DNA of 64,000 bases from Streptomyces durocortorensis (GCF_031760065.1 NZ_CP134500.1:4402001-4466000), one strand, 5' to 3'; positions 46,901-57,135 are shown, counted from the first letter of the stretch. Notes: a model not told the origin generated them from the letters alone. Program-made: numbers and translations.

Positions 46901-47484
46901 CCCCGATCCCCGGATCCGGCCTGGCCAAGGGCCTCGCCGTCACCCTGCGCACGATGACGAAGAAGTCCGTCACCGCGCAGTACCCCGAGACACAGCCCGA
47001 ACTCCCGCCCCGCTCCCGTGGCGTCATCGGGCTGTTCGAGGAGAACTGCACGGTCTGCATGCTCTGCGCCCGTGAGTGCCCCGACTGGTGCATCTACATC
47101 GACTCCCACAAGGAGACGGTGCCGCCCGCCGCCCCCGGCGGCCGCGAGCGCAGCCGGAACGTCCTCGACCGCTTCGCCATCGACTTCTCCCTCTGCATGT
47201 ACTGCGGTATCTGTATCGAGGTCTGCCCCTTCGACGCGTTGTTCTGGTCGCCCGAGTTCGAGTACGCGGAGACGGACATCCACGAACTCACCCACGAGCG
47301 CGACAAGCTCCGCGAGTGGATGTGGACCGTGCCGGAACCGCCCGCCCTCGACCCCGGGGCCGAGGAACCGAAGGAGGTCGCCGCCGCCCGCAAGGCCGCG
47401 GACAAGATCGCCGCCCAACGCGCGCAGGAACAGTCCGAGGAGAAGTCCGCGGAGAGGCCCGAGGAGAAGGGCGGAACCTCATGA
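46897..47484 (+). CDS. nuoI: NADH-quinone oxidoreductase subunit I (second nuo cluster)
   Basis: This 195-residue peripheral Fe-S subunit has two [4Fe-4S] ferredoxin motifs: Cys51/54/57/61 ([12 protein letters not shown]) and Cys100/103/106/110 ([12 protein letters not shown]). These are clusters N6a and N6b. In ferredoxin-linked complex I forms the hydrophilic arm accepts electrons near this subunit. The C-terminal 60 residues are a charged Ala/Glu/Lys helix, longer than usual. GTGA overlap with nuoH, ATGA overlap with nuoJ. Confidence 0.96.
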   Translation: MTPIPGSGLAKGLAVTLRTMTKKSVTAQYPETQPELPPRSRGVIGLFEENCTVCMLCARECPDWCIYIDSHKETVPPAAPGGRERSRNVLDRFAIDFSLCMYCGICIEVCPFDALFWSPEFEYAETDIHELTHERDKLREWMWTVPEPPALDPGAEEPKEVAAARKAADKIAAQRAQEQSEEKSAERPEEKGGTS

Positions 47485-48167
47485 CGTTCACAGCGGCGAG
47501 CGCGCCCCTGAGCACGGTGTCCACCGCCGTGACGAACACCCTGGCCGCCGGTGACCACCCCGGTTTCCTCTCCCCGTCCGGCGTCGAGATCGCCTTCGTC
47601 CTCGTCGGCCTCGCCACCCTCGGCGCCGCCGTCATCACCGTCACGACCAAGCAGCTCGTGCACGCCGCCCTCTGGCTCGTCGTCGCTCTCGGCGGACTGG
47701 CCGTCGAGTACCTCCTGCTCACGGCGGAGTTCATCGCCTGGGTGCAGGTCCTGATCTACGTCGGTTCCATCGTCGTCCTCCTGCTGTTCGGGCTGATGCT
47801 CACCCGGGCCCCCATCGGCCGTTCCCCGGACGCCGATTCGGGCAACCGATGGGTCGCTCTCGGCGTAGCCCTCGCCGCGGCGGCCGCTCTCGTCTGGGTC
47901 GTGGTCGATGCCTTCCGCACCACCTGGATCGACCTCGAAGGACCGGCCCAGGGCTCCACGAAGGTCACCGGCGCCTTTCTGTTCCGGAACTGGGTCCTGC
48001 CCTTCGAAGCGCTCTCCGTGCTGCTGCTCGCGGCCCTCGTCGGCGCCATCGTCCTGTCCCGCAAACGCGACGCCGACGCCACCGTCCGGTCCGCCCCTGA
48101 CAAGCCGGCCCCGGACAAGCCCGCCCCGGACCGGGGGACTCCGCCCGGGCAGGAGGAGCAGAGCTGA
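47481..48167 (+). CDS. nuoJ: NADH-quinone oxidoreductase subunit J (second nuo cluster)
   Basis: This 228-residue membrane subunit has five helices and the family landmark [25 protein letters not shown] in helix 3 (pi-bulge region used in coupling). The C-terminal tail is a short Pro/Asp/Lys repeat ([11 protein letters not shown]). The ATG overlaps the nuoI stop, and its own stop overlaps the nuoK ATG by one base. It is one of the proton-pathway subunits, so the membrane arm is complete here. Confidence 0.95.
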   Translation: MTFTAASAPLSTVSTAVTNTLAAGDHPGFLSPSGVEIAFVLVGLATLGAAVITVTTKQLVHAALWLVVALGGLAVEYLLLTAEFIAWVQVLIYVGSIVVLLLFGLMLTRAPIGRSPDADSGNRWVALGVALAAAAALVWVVVDAFRTTWIDLEGPAQGSTKVTGAFLFRNWVLPFEALSVLLLAALVGAIVLSRKRDADATVRSAPDKPAPDKPAPDRGTPPGQEEQS

Positions 48168-48541
48168 TGCACCTCGTCTATCCCGCCGTGCTCGCCGCCC
48201 TCCTCTTCTGTACCGGCCTCTACGGCGTCCTCGTCCGCCGCAACGCGATCCTCGTCCTGATGTCCGTCGAGCTGATGCTCAACGCCGTCAACCTCAACCT
48301 CGTCGCCTTCGACGTGTGGCTCCGCGACACCCTCCACTCCGGTCAGGCCCTCACGCTCTTCACCATCGCCATCGCCGCCGCCGAGATCGGCATCGGCCTG
48401 GCAATCGTCCTGGCCGTCTACCGCAACCGGGGCACCTCCGACATCGACCGCCTCCGCGACACGGCCGAGAGCCACGACACCGCCGGGGCCGGTGACGCCG
48501 AAACGGCAGGGAACTCCACGAACGCAGAGGCCACCGCGTGA
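48167..48541 (+). CDS. nuoK: NADH-quinone oxidoreductase subunit K (second nuo cluster)
   Basis: This 124-residue membrane subunit has three helices. The acidic residue in [15 protein letters not shown] (helix 2) and the [21 protein letters not shown] helix 3 with its glutamate are intact, so it should take part in proton transfer. A short hydrophilic tail of about 30 residues follows, longer than in typical NuoK. TGATG junction with nuoJ, GTGA junction with nuoL. Confidence 0.96.
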   Translation: MHLVYPAVLAALLFCTGLYGVLVRRNAILVLMSVELMLNAVNLNLVAFDVWLRDTLHSGQALTLFTIAIAAAEIGIGLAIVLAVYRNRGTSDIDRLRDTAESHDTAGAGDAETAGNSTNAEATA

Positions 48542-50538
48542 CCACCACGACCCTCGCCGCCCTCGTCCCGCTCCTCCCCTTCCTCGGAGCCGTCGCCGGA
48601 CTCGCCGTAGGCCGCAGCGCCCCCGGCTTCGTCCGGCCCCTGGCGATCCTCCCGACGCTGACCGCAGCCGTCATCGCGGTGATCGTCGCCGTCCGCCAGG
48701 GCGGCGGCCGCGCCATCGACGCCGCGACGCAGCTCACCCCCACCGGCTCCGTCCCCATCGACCTGGCCCTCCACCTGGACGGCTTCGCGGTCCTGGTCGC
48801 CGTCCTCGTCGGGCTCGTCGCCACCTGCGTACAGCTCTACTCCACGGCCTACCTCCGCGACGACGCCCGCTACCCCTCCTACGCCTCCCTCGTCTCCCTC
48901 TTCACTGCCGCGATGCTCCTGGTCGTCTACTCCGGCGACCTGATGGTGCTCCTGGTCGGCTGGGAGATCATGGGCATCTGCTCGTACTTCCTCGTCGGCC
49001 ACTACTGGGAGACGCCCGAAGCCCGCGCCGCCTCCCTCAAGGCCTTTCTGGTCACCAAACTCGGTGACGTCCCCTTCCTGATCGGTCTGTTCGCCCTCGC
49101 CGCCGACACCGGCAGCTTCCGCATCACCAAGATCCTCGCCGCCGTCACCACCGGCGGACTCGACCACCCCACCCTCATCGCGCTGCTGCTCCTCGCGGGC
49201 GTCGCGGGCAAGTCCGCGCAGTTCCCCCTGCACACCTGGCTGCCTGACGCGATGGCCGGCCCCACCCCCGTCTCCGCGCTCATCCACGCCGCGACGATGG
49301 TCGCCGCCGGCATCTACTTCGTGGCCCGCCTGCTGCCCGTCTTCGCCGCCTCCGGCGCCGCGCTCGTCGCCCTCGCCGTGATGGCGGCCGTCACGATGAT
49401 CGGGTCCGGGCTCGCCGCCCTCGCCCAGGACGACATCAAGCGGGTCCTCGCCTACTCGACGATCGGGCAGCTCGGCTACATGTCGGGCGCCCTGGCCGTC
49501 GGTGACCGCGGGGCCGCCGTCTTCCACCTCATCTCGCACGGTGCTTTCAAAGCCGTCCTCTTCCTCGCCGCCGGTGTCGTCATCCACGCCGCGGGCACCA
49601 ACTCACTCGCCGCCATGTCCCGCATGAGCGGCCTCGCCCGCCGTATCCCGGACGCCTACTGGACGATGACGGTCGCCCTCCTCGCGCTGGCCGCCATCCC
49701 GCCGTTCGCCGGCTTTTTCTCCAAGGAAGCCGTTCTCGTCGCCGCCGAGCACACCGCCCTCGGGGACCGGACCGTCGCCCCGGCCGCCGCGGGCTGGACG
49801 ATCCTGGTCGGCGGACTCCTCGCCGCCGTCCTCACCGCCGCCTACGCCGTACGCCTCTGGCTCCTCGCCTTCCGCGGCCGGGGGGCCGAAGTGCCCGACC
49901 ACGGCAGGCAGCCCGCCGCCATGACCTCCGTCCTGTGGATCCTGGCCGTCCCCACCATCGCCTTCGGGCTCACGGTGGGCACGATCGGCGACTGGTTCGA
50001 CGGACACGCCCTCACACCGACCCTCACCACCGCCGTCCTGTCCACCGGCGTCACCCTCGTCGGCGGCCTCGTCACCTACGGCGCGTGGCGGCACACCACC
50101 GCGCTGGCCGCCCGCACCCCGATCGGCGCCGTCGCCGCCCACCCCGGCGCCGAACCCGCCCTCGTCGAAGCCGAGGCCATGACGTCCCACACCGCCGCCT
50201 ACGGCACCATCGCGGACGCCGCCGACCCGGCCGACCCCGGCAGGCTGCTCCTCGGCCCGCTCCACCGCCACGCCGTCACCGGCTTCCATCTGGACGCCCT
50301 GTACACGGCGCTGTTCGTCCGGCCCGTCCAGGCCGCCGCCCGCCTCGTCCGCTTCCTGGACCGCACGGTCGTCGACACCTATGTCAACGGATCGGGCACC
50401 GCCACCCGCCTCCTCGGCACCGCCGTCCGGCGGGCCCAGACCGGCAACGTGCAGACCTACGTCGGCGCCCTGCTCGCCGGGTCCCTCGTCCTGGCGATCG
50501 CCGCCGTCGTCTTCGCCAACGTCAACGCGGGGTCGTGA
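48538..50538 (+). CDS. nuoL: NADH-quinone oxidoreductase subunit L (second nuo cluster)
   Basis: This 666-residue distal antiporter-like subunit has [18 protein letters not shown] (acidic residue of the pump), [33 protein letters not shown] (key Lys/His region), and a C-terminal lateral-helix region from about residue 560. It is a full-length proton-pumping subunit, paralogous to the partial nuoL at 3-1106, with which it shares the [16 protein letters not shown] and SMFGG/LAGSLV positions only loosely. GTG starts overlap both neighbours. Confidence 0.97.
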   Translation: MTTTTLAALVPLLPFLGAVAGLAVGRSAPGFVRPLAILPTLTAAVIAVIVAVRQGGGRAIDAATQLTPTGSVPIDLALHLDGFAVLVAVLVGLVATCVQLYSTAYLRDDARYPSYASLVSLFTAAMLLVVYSGDLMVLLVGWEIMGICSYFLVGHYWETPEARAASLKAFLVTKLGDVPFLIGLFALAADTGSFRITKILAAVTTGGLDHPTLIALLLLAGVAGKSAQFPLHTWLPDAMAGPTPVSALIHAATMVAAGIYFVARLLPVFAASGAALVALAVMAAVTMIGSGLAALAQDDIKRVLAYSTIGQLGYMSGALAVGDRGAAVFHLISHGAFKAVLFLAAGVVIHAAGTNSLAAMSRMSGLARRIPDAYWTMTVALLALAAIPPFAGFFSKEAVLVAAEHTALGDRTVAPAAAGWTILVGGLLAAVLTAAYAVRLWLLAFRGRGAEVPDHGRQPAAMTSVLWILAVPTIAFGLTVGTIGDWFDGHALTPTLTTAVLSTGVTLVGGLVTYGAWRHTTALAARTPIGAVAAHPGAEPALVEAEAMTSHTAAYGTIADAADPADPGRLLLGPLHRHAVTGFHLDALYTALFVRPVQAAARLVRFLDRTVVDTYVNGSGTATRLLGTAVRRAQTGNVQTYVGALLAGSLVLAIAAVVFANVNAGS

Positions 50539-52199
50539 CCGTGATCGATATCAGCCCGTCCGTGATGCAGTTCCTTCTCGCGTTCATCGTCGTCGCCCCG
50601 CTCCTCGGCGCCGTCGCGGCCCTGCTCCCCGCCCCGCCCGGTCTCAAGGGCAAGAACCCCGACCAGGCCGTGCTCCGCCATGGCGTGACCGTCACCGGCG
50701 CCGTGCTCATCGCCGCGATCGCCCTGGCCGTCGGCTTCGACCACGACCATCCCGCCACGATGCAGGCGACCACCGACATCAGCTGGATCCCGGCGCTCGA
50801 CGTCCGCATCCACCTCGGCATCGACGGCATCTCGCTCCCCCTCCTGCTCCTGACCGCGCTGCTGACCTTCCTGTGCGCGCTGTACAGCTACTTCAAGCCG
50901 CCCGCGGGCCCCTCGCCGAAGGCCTTCGTCGCCCTCGTCCTCGTCCTGGAATCCGGCACCCTCGCCACCTTCGCCGTCCTCGACCTGCTGCTCTTCTTCC
51001 TCGCCTTCGAGATGGTCCTCATCCCGATGTACTTCCTCATCGCCCGTTGGGGCGGTGACCAGCGGCAGGCCGCCGCCTGGAAGTTCATCCTCTACACGCT
51101 GCTCGGCTCGGTCGTCATGCTGCTGGGCCTCCTCCTCATCGGGCTGAAGAGCGGCACCTTCGACATGGTGGCACTCGCCACTGACAACGGTCGTGGCCTC
51201 ACCACATCCGTGCAGGTCATCGCCGTTCTCGCGATCGGCATCGGCCTCGCCGTGAAGACCCCGATGTGGCCCCTGCACAGCTGGCTCCCCGACGCCCACA
51301 CCGCCGCCCCCACCGTCGGGTCCGTGCTCCTCGCGGGCGTCCTGCTGAAGATGGGAACGTACGGATTCGTCCGGATCCTGCTCCCCATTGCCCCCGACGG
51401 CATGCGCACCTTCGCGCCCTACCTCGCTGCGTTCGCTGTTGTTGGCATCGTCTACGGATCCCTCGCCTGCCTGGCCCTGGCCCGTACCGGGGCGAAGGGC
51501 GACCTCAAGCGGCTCATCGCGTACTCCTCCGTCGGCCACATGGGCTTCGTGCTGCTCGGCATCGCCACCATGACCCCCACCGGAGTCAACGGCGCGCTCT
51601 TCTCCAACATCGCCCACGGCCTCATCACCGGCCTGCTGTTCTTCCTGGTCGGCGCCGTCAAGGACCGCTACGGAACCGCCGACCTCGACACCCTCGCCGG
51701 CGCCACCGGGGCCGCCCTCTACGGCCGCGCCCCCCGCCTCGGCGCGCTGCTCGCGTTCGCCGCCGTCGCCTCGCTCGGCCTGCCCGGACTCGCCGGATTC
51801 TGGGGCGAGATGCTGACGCTGTTCGGCGCTTACAGCCCCGCCGAAGGCCTCAGCCGTCCCGCGTTCCGCACCTTCATGGCCATCGGGGCGTTCGGCACCC
51901 TGCTCACCGCCGCGTACATGCTCATCGTCGTCCGCCGCGTCTGCATGGGCGAGCACACGCCCCACTCCCAGCTCTCGCCCAGTGCCCCGTCCCCGCAGAC
52001 GGCCGACGCGGCCCGGCCGACCGGAGCCGCCGGGGTCCGGCCGACCGCCACCCCGCAGCTTGCCGACATCCAGAGCTACGAAGCCGCCGCCTGGACCCCG
52101 CTCGCCGCCCTCACCGTCCTCGCCGGGCTCTGGCCCGCCGTCCTCCTCGGCCTCACCGACCCGGCCGTGCAGAAGCTCCTCGCAGGAGGCAAGTCGTGA
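50535..52199 (+). CDS. nuoM: NADH-quinone oxidoreductase subunit M (second nuo cluster)
   Basis: This 554-residue proton-pumping subunit has the conserved glutamate in FLAFEMVLIPMYFLIARWGG and the lysine in IGLAVKTPMWPLHSWLPDAH; both are diagnostic and functional in NuoM. A Pro/Ala-rich insert (about residues 475-505) lies before the last helix. The GTG at 50535 is inside the nuoL stop (GTGA). Compared with nuoM at 1111-2682 it is a diverged paralogue, so the duplication is old. Confidence 0.97.
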   Translation: MTVIDISPSVMQFLLAFIVVAPLLGAVAALLPAPPGLKGKNPDQAVLRHGVTVTGAVLIAAIALAVGFDHDHPATMQATTDISWIPALDVRIHLGIDGISLPLLLLTALLTFLCALYSYFKPPAGPSPKAFVALVLVLESGTLATFAVLDLLLFFLAFEMVLIPMYFLIARWGGDQRQAAAWKFILYTLLGSVVMLLGLLLIGLKSGTFDMVALATDNGRGLTTSVQVIAVLAIGIGLAVKTPMWPLHSWLPDAHTAAPTVGSVLLAGVLLKMGTYGFVRILLPIAPDGMRTFAPYLAAFAVVGIVYGSLACLALARTGAKGDLKRLIAYSSVGHMGFVLLGIATMTPTGVNGALFSNIAHGLITGLLFFLVGAVKDRYGTADLDTLAGATGAALYGRAPRLGALLAFAAVASLGLPGLAGFWGEMLTLFGAYSPAEGLSRPAFRTFMAIGAFGTLLTAAYMLIVVRRVCMGEHTPHSQLSPSAPSPQTADAARPTGAAGVRPTATPQLADIQSYEAAAWTPLAALTVLAGLWPAVLLGLTDPAVQKLLAGGKS

Positions 52200-53785
52200 C
52201 CGCGGACCTCAGCACCGCCCCGGGCGTCCTCGCCGCGGCGGCCGACACCGCCCCCAGCGTCGTCCAGACCATCGACTGGCTCGCCATCGCGCCCCCCACC
52301 CTCACCGCGCTGGCCGCCCTGCTCGTCCTCGTCACCGACCTGTTCCTGCCCGCGCACCGCAAACGGCTTCTCGGCTACGGCACCCTCACCGCGCTGGCCG
52401 GCGCCCTCGTACTCCTGATCCCCCTGCGCGCCGGTGACCGTTCCACCTTCTGCGTCACCACCGGTACCCAGGCATGCAGCTACACCGCCGACCACTTCAC
52501 CCTCGTCATCCAGGCCCTCGTCCTCGGCGGCGCGTTCCTCACCGTCCTGCTCTCCCTCGACGACACGCGCGGACTCCCCGTAGGGGAGTACTGGTTCCTG
52601 CTCCTGGCCTCCGCGGCGGGCGCCGCACTCCTGCCCGCCTCCCGCGACCTCGCCACCCTCGTCGTCGCCCTCGAAGTCGCCTCACTGCCCGCCTTCGCCC
52701 TCGTCGGCATCAAGCGCGGTGACCGCCGCTCCTCCGAAGCGGCGCTGAAGTTCTTCCTCTCGTCCGTCGTCGCCACCGCCGTCATGCTGCTCGGCGTCAG
52801 CTTCGTTTACGCGACCACCGGCACCCTGCACCTCACCGAGATCGCCGACCGCCTCGCCGACGTGCCCCCGGTGCTCGACACCCTCGCCAAGGCCGGCGTC
52901 GCCCTCACGCTCGTCGGCTTCGCCTTCAAGACCGCCGCCGCGCCCTTCCACTTCTGGGTCCCCGACACCTACATCGGCGCGCCCCTCCCGATCGCCGCCT
53001 ACCTCTCCGTCGTCGGCAAGGCCGTCGGCTTCTCGGGGATCATCCTGGTCACGGTCATCGCGTTCCCTTCCTACGCCGACGTCTGGGGCCCCGCCCTCGC
53101 GGTTCTCGCCGCGCTCACCATGACCGTCGGGAACGTCGCCGCCCTCCGCCAGGACGGCACCCGCGCCCGCAGTGCCGTCCGGCTCCTCGCCTGGTCCTCC
53201 GTCGCCCAGGCCGGCTACCTGCTCGTCCCGATCGCGGCCGCCGCGTACTCCAGCGACGAGCAGATCGGCTCCACCGTCGCGTACGCCCTGATGTACGCCG
53301 TCGTGAACCTGGGCGCGTTCACCGTCGCCGCCCTCGTGGCCCGCGCGCATCCCGGCAACCGCATCGCCGACTACCGGGGCCTCTGCACGACCCGGCCCCT
53401 CGCCGCCCTCGCCCTCGGCTTCTTCCTGCTCTGCCTGGCCGGACTGCCGCCCGGCATCATCGGCCTCTTCGCGAAGGTCGCGGTCTTCTCGGCGGCCGTC
53501 GACGCGGGGCTCGGCTGGCTCGCCGTCGTGATGGCCGTCAACGTGGTGATCGCGCTCTATTACTACCTTCGGTGGACCGCGATCCTGTTCCGCACGCCGG
53601 AAACCACGGTGGAATCGGCCCGGGCCCGCACTCCGCGGACCACCGGAACTCCGGCCTCCGGGGCCCGCGGATTCCACGCTCCATCCCCGCTCACCACTGC
53701 GCTCGTCCTCACCGCGGCCGTCGGAGTCCTCCTCTCCGGAGCACCGCAGCTGGTCCTGCGTTTCGCCGCCGTCAACCTCTTCTGA
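52196..53785 (+). CDS. nuoN: NADH-quinone oxidoreductase subunit N (second nuo cluster)
   Basis: This 529-residue antiporter-like subunit is the last gene of the cluster. LVVALEVASLPAFALVG and TLVGFAFKTAAAPFHFWVPDTYIGAPLPI (the key lysine) are present. The GTG lies in the nuoM stop (GTGA). The gap to mscL is 116 bp without a strong hairpin, so some read-through is possible. Order A-B-C-H-I-J-K-L-M-N with every junction overlapping shows a single translationally coupled operon. Confidence 0.97.
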   Translation: MTADLSTAPGVLAAAADTAPSVVQTIDWLAIAPPTLTALAALLVLVTDLFLPAHRKRLLGYGTLTALAGALVLLIPLRAGDRSTFCVTTGTQACSYTADHFTLVIQALVLGGAFLTVLLSLDDTRGLPVGEYWFLLLASAAGAALLPASRDLATLVVALEVASLPAFALVGIKRGDRRSSEAALKFFLSSVVATAVMLLGVSFVYATTGTLHLTEIADRLADVPPVLDTLAKAGVALTLVGFAFKTAAAPFHFWVPDTYIGAPLPIAAYLSVVGKAVGFSGIILVTVIAFPSYADVWGPALAVLAALTMTVGNVAALRQDGTRARSAVRLLAWSSVAQAGYLLVPIAAAAYSSDEQIGSTVAYALMYAVVNLGAFTVAALVARAHPGNRIADYRGLCTTRPLAALALGFFLLCLAGLPPGIIGLFAKVAVFSAAVDAGLGWLAVVMAVNVVIALYYYLRWTAILFRTPETTVESARARTPRTTGTPASGARGFHAPSPLTTALVLTAAVGVLLSGAPQLVLRFAAVNLF

Positions 53786-53901
53786 GGCCCGCACAACGCC
53801 CGCAAGATCGGTTTGCCCGTGCCCGCCCGCGCAGGGCAAGGTCTTGGCTGCGTACGTCACGTACACGGCGAAGACGTACCAGGACACGAGGAGAGAGAGC
53901 A

Positions 53902-54360
53902 GTGCTGAACGGGTTCAAGGACTTCATCCTGCGCGGAAACGTCATCTCGATGGCGATCGGGCTCGCGGTCGGCGCGGCGTTCACCGCCGTCGTCACGGGC
54001 TTCAGCACCGCCTTCATCACCCCGCTGATCGGCCTCGCCACCGGCTCGGTCGGCGACTTCAGCACGGCGGAGTTCACCGTCGAGGGAGCGATCTTCCCGT
54101 ACGGAAAGTTCCTCGCCGCCGCCATCGCCTTCCTCATCACCGCCGCGGTCCTCTACTTCTGTGTCGTGGTCCCCATGACCAAGGTGCAGAACCGCTTCGC
54201 CAAGGAAGAGGCCGTCGACATCAAGGCTGCCCTGCGCGACTGCCCCCGTTGCTTCAGCGAGATCCCCGCCATCGCCTCCCGCTGCGGCCACTGCACCAGT
54301 GAGGTCGAGCCCGAATCCGAGGCGCTCTCCCTCGCCAAGCTCCCCGTCCAGCAGCACTGA
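53902..54360 (+). CDS. mscL: Large-conductance mechanosensitive channel with C-terminal zinc-ribbon-like tail
   Basis: The first 110 residues are MscL: FKDFILRGNVISMAIGLAVGAAFTAVV (helix 1, pore lining) and helix 2 around AAAIAFLITAAVLYFCVVVPM. The channel opens under membrane tension to release solutes during hypo-osmotic shock. After the usual C-terminal helix comes CPRC (114-117) and CGHC (128-131), a likely zinc-binding knuckle that classical MscL lacks. GTG start after GAGAGAGAGC. It lies just downstream of the second nuo operon. Confidence 0.93.
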   Translation: MLNGFKDFILRGNVISMAIGLAVGAAFTAVVTGFSTAFITPLIGLATGSVGDFSTAEFTVEGAIFPYGKFLAAAIAFLITAAVLYFCVVVPMTKVQNRFAKEEAVDIKAALRDCPRCFSEIPAIASRCGHCTSEVEPESEALSLAKLPVQQH

Positions 54361-54392
54361 CCCCACCGCACCACAAGCAGGACGCCCCGCCA

Positions 54393-54422
54393 CCCGTACG
54401 GCCCAGTGCCATCCCGTACGGG
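54393..54422 (+). terminator. Hairpin after mscL
   Basis: CCCGTACGG (54393-54401) pairs with CCGTACGGG (54414-54422) across a 12-base loop, 33 bp after the mscL stop. Confidence 0.6.
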
Positions 54423-54590
54423 CCCGGGGGCCGGACCGGCCTGAACACGCCGCCCAGCCCCGCCCTCCGGCCGCACGCACAAGGGAACTAGCTCCTGTCG
54501 CCTGGCGTTGACCAGTACGGGAGGCTCCACTGGGGAGTGGAGCACCACCATGCAAAGGGTTCCCCTGCTGCACCACTTGGAGGGCGTACC

Positions 54591-55454
54591 GTGCACCGCC
54601 GGCACAACGGGCTGAAGACCGCCGTACTCCTCGGGGGACTGTCCGCACTCATCATCGTCATCGGCAGCTTCTTCGGACGCGCCGGCCTGTTCGTCGCGCT
54701 TCTGGTGGCCCTGGGCACCAACGCGTACGCGTACTGGAACAGCGACAAGCTGGCCCTGCGGGCCATGCGGGCCCGCCCCGTCAGCGAATTCGAGGCCCCG
54801 CAGCTCTACCGCATCGTCCGCGAGCTCTCCACGGCGGCCCGACAGCCCATGCCGCGCCTCTACATCTCCCCGACGCAGGCGCCCAACGCGTTCGCCACCG
54901 GCCGCAATCCGCGCAACGCCGCCGTCTGCTGCACCGAGGGCATCCTCCAGATCCTCGACGAACGCGAGCTGCGCGGTGTCCTCGGCCATGAGCTGAGCCA
55001 CGTCTACAACCGGGACATCCTCATCTCGTCCGTGGCCGGAGCCCTCGCCTCCGTCGTGATGTTCCTGGTCAATTTCGCCTGGCTCATCCCGGTGGGCCGC
55101 TCCAACGACGACGAGGGCCCCGGCCTGCTCGGCATGCTCCTGATCATGATTCTGGGGCCGCTCGCCGCCTCGGTCATCCAGCTCGCCGTCAGCCGCTCGC
55201 GTGAGTACGAGGCCGACGCCTCCGGGGCCCAGCTCACCGGGGACCCGCTCGCCCTCGCCAGCGCCCTGCGTAAGCTGGACGCCGGGACGAAGCAGCTGCC
55301 GCTGCCGCCCGAGCCGAAGATCGAGACCGCGAGCCACATGATGATCGCGAACCCCTTCCGGCCCGGTCAGGGGATGGCGAGAATGTTCTCGACACACCCG
55401 CCGATGGCGGAGCGCATCGCCCGACTAGAACAGATGGCAGGTCGTCGCCCGTGA
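54591..55454 (+). CDS. htpX: Membrane zinc metalloprotease HtpX
   Basis: This 287-residue M48-family protease degrades misfolded membrane proteins. Two N-terminal helices are followed by the zinc site [15 protein letters not shown] (HExxH) and the third ligand in [17 protein letters not shown], with two further helices between them. The GTG at 54591, preceded by GGAGGG, gives [15 protein letters not shown], the usual actinobacterial N-terminus. Its stop overlaps the next gene (GTGA). The catalytic domain faces the cytoplasm in this family. Confidence 0.95.
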   Translation: MHRRHNGLKTAVLLGGLSALIIVIGSFFGRAGLFVALLVALGTNAYAYWNSDKLALRAMRARPVSEFEAPQLYRIVRELSTAARQPMPRLYISPTQAPNAFATGRNPRNAAVCCTEGILQILDERELRGVLGHELSHVYNRDILISSVAGALASVVMFLVNFAWLIPVGRSNDDEGPGLLGMLLIMILGPLAASVIQLAVSRSREYEADASGAQLTGDPLALASALRKLDAGTKQLPLPPEPKIETASHMMIANPFRPGQGMARMFSTHPPMAERIARLEQMAGRRP

Positions 55455-55843
55455 AAACCATCCTGAATGTCATCTGGCTCATCCTCTGCGGCTTCTGGAT
55501 GTTCCTCGGCTATCTGCTCGCAGGCGTCCTGCTCTGCATCACGATCATCGGCATCCCCTTCGGCGTGGCCGCCTTCCGGATCGGCGTCTACGCCCTCTGG
55601 CCGTTCGGCTACACCGTCGTCGACCGCCGGGACGCCGGGTCGCCGTCCTGCGCGGGGAACGTCCTCTGGCTGATCCTCGCCGGATGGTGGCTCGCCCTCG
55701 GCCACATCACCACCGGCATCGCCCTGTGCATCACGATCATCGGTATCCCGCTGGGCATCGCCAACTTCAAGCTGATCCCGGTCTCCCTCATGCCCTTCGG
55801 CAAGGAGATCGTTCCGACGGACCAGCCCTTCGCCACCCGCTAG
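55451..55843 (+). CDS. YccF-domain inner-membrane protein
   Basis: This 130-residue protein is built from two copies of the YccF domain: [30 protein letters not shown] and [30 protein letters not shown]. Each holds two hydrophobic segments and the CITIIGIP motif, and each is followed by a GYTVV/GKEIV-type end. Its function is unknown. Translational coupling to htpX (GTGA) suggests a shared envelope-stress role. Confidence 0.9.
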   Translation: MKTILNVIWLILCGFWMFLGYLLAGVLLCITIIGIPFGVAAFRIGVYALWPFGYTVVDRRDAGSPSCAGNVLWLILAGWWLALGHITTGIALCITIIGIPLGIANFKLIPVSLMPFGKEIVPTDQPFATR

Positions 55844-56147
55844 TCCGGCACGGCCGCCTGCCACAGGCTGAGGCGGAGCCGAAGAATCCGGCTGACGATC
55901 CCCGCACGACCGCATAACGTCGACCGCCGTCGACAGAGAACGCACGGCCCGTCAGCTCCGGCTGATCGCCGAGAAGAACGCCGACGACATCCGCGTACTG
56001 GAGGCCGTCGTGAGGGATGCCGCCTGCGGAAGACCGCCCTGGGGGATGCCGCCCTGCGGAAGGCAGCCCTGCCGAGCCGCTGTGCAACCGAACACCTGCC
56101 CGCCGCGTCTTGGGTTTCAGGACGAAGCAAGGGGTAGGTGCAGCGAC
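55844..56147. other. Gap of about 300 bp with a weak coding-like stretch
   Basis: Codons from about 55935 to 56030 on the plus strand (RERTARQLRLIAEKNADDIR and a few more) have high GC3 and helical character but no start of their own, and run in frame into the next gene. It may be a decayed gene or chance. Direct repeats of GGATGCCGCC(C/T)TGCGGA follow at 56017-56056. Confidence 0.35.
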
Positions 56148-56420
56148 ATGGGCATCATCAGTTGGATCATTCTCGGGCTGGTCGCCGGAGTCATAGCGAA
56201 AATCCTCCTCCCGGGACGCGACCCGGGCGGCATCATCGGCACCACCCTCATCGGCATCGCCGGGGCCTTCGTCGGAGGCTGGCTCTCCAGCCACTTCCTC
56301 GACCGCCCCATCAGTAACGACTTCTACGACACGGCGACCTGGCTCGCGGCCATCGCCGGTTCGCTGGTCCTGCTCATCGCCTACCGGCTGCTGTTCGGCA
56401 ACTCCCGCGAACGCCGCTGA
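56148..56420 (+). CDS. GlsB/YeaQ/YmgE-family small membrane protein
   Basis: This 90-residue protein has three hydrophobic segments: MGIISWIILGLVAGVIAKIL, GGIIGTTLIGIAGAFVGGWL and WLAAIAGSLVLLIAYRLLFG, separated by the Gly-rich GRDPGG loop typical of transglycosylase-associated/GlsB proteins. The family is induced by general stress in several bacteria. An upstream ATG at 56010 in frame adds a Cys/Pro-rich leader without resemblance to the family; ATG 56148 with AAGGGG upstream is preferred. Convergent with alkB. Confidence 0.9.
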   Translation: MGIISWIILGLVAGVIAKILLPGRDPGGIIGTTLIGIAGAFVGGWLSSHFLDRPISNDFYDTATWLAAIAGSLVLLIAYRLLFGNSRERR

Positions 56421-56451
56421 CGCACGCCGTCAGCTCAATGCCGTACGCCGG

Positions 56452-57132
56452 TCAGCGCAGTCCGGTCTCCCGCAACGTGAGGTTCAATCGGCCGACCCGC
56501 ATTCCCGCCGCAGGGTCGGCCGATCCCGCGTACACCTTCGGCACCCCGTGGAACGCGAAACGCGACGGCCCGCCGAAGACGAAGAGATCGCCGGACACCA
56601 ACTCCACGTCCGTGTAGGGCCGTCCACGCCCCTCCGTGTTCCCGAAGCGGAACACGCACGTCGCCCCGATGCTCAACGACACCACAGGAGCACCTGACCG
56701 CTCCTCCTTGTCCTGGTGCATCCCCATCCGCGCGGCGTCGTCGTAGAAATTGATCAACGCGGTATCCGGAGCGAACGCCTCCGCCGCACGGTCGTCCTGG
56801 TACGCCTCGGCCACCGCCGCCCGCCCCAGATCGGCCAGCCAGTCCGGGAACGCTGCCACCCGGGCGCCGTTCACGTCGTCCGCCGTACGCGCGTACCGGT
56901 ACGGCTGCCAGTGCCACCCCAGGCACACCGTCCGCACCGACATCACCCCGCCGCCCGGCAGCGCCGTGTGCCGCAGCGGAACCGGACCCCGCGCCCACTC
57001 CCGGCACGCCGACACCAGCTCGGCCCGCCGCTCCACCGGCAGCCACTCCGGCACATGCACGGCACCCGGCGCGACAGCCCTCCGCGGCCGTCGGAAGAGC
57101 CCGTCCGACGCCTGCGGAACCTCACGGGACAC
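56452..57132 (-). CDS. alkB: AlkB-family alpha-ketoglutarate-dependent DNA repair dioxygenase
   Basis: This 226-residue non-haem iron enzyme reverses 1-methyladenine and 3-methylcytosine lesions by oxidation. Iron ligands are His139, Asp141 (MGMHQDKEERSG) and His195 (RFAFHGVPKVY); the 2-oxoglutarate-binding arginines are in GRLNLTLRETG (215 and 221). VVSLSIGATCVFRFG is conserved. The GTG start lies 3 bp after the ogt stop, so the two DNA-alkylation repair genes form one operon. Confidence 0.94.
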   Translation of the reverse strand: MSREVPQASDGLFRRPRRAVAPGAVHVPEWLPVERRAELVSACREWARGPVPLRHTALPGGGVMSVRTVCLGWHWQPYRYARTADDVNGARVAAFPDWLADLGRAAVAEAYQDDRAAEAFAPDTALINFYDDAARMGMHQDKEERSGAPVVSLSIGATCVFRFGNTEGRGRPYTDVELVSGDLFVFGGPSRFAFHGVPKVYAGSADPAAGMRVGRLNLTLRETGLR

Positions 57133-57135
57133 GGC

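Noticed and set aside
56010..56147. Upstream ATG extending the GlsB-type protein by 46 residues
   Set aside because: The added stretch is Cys/Pro/Arg-rich with no resemblance to the family, and the downstream ATG has a ribosome-binding sequence.
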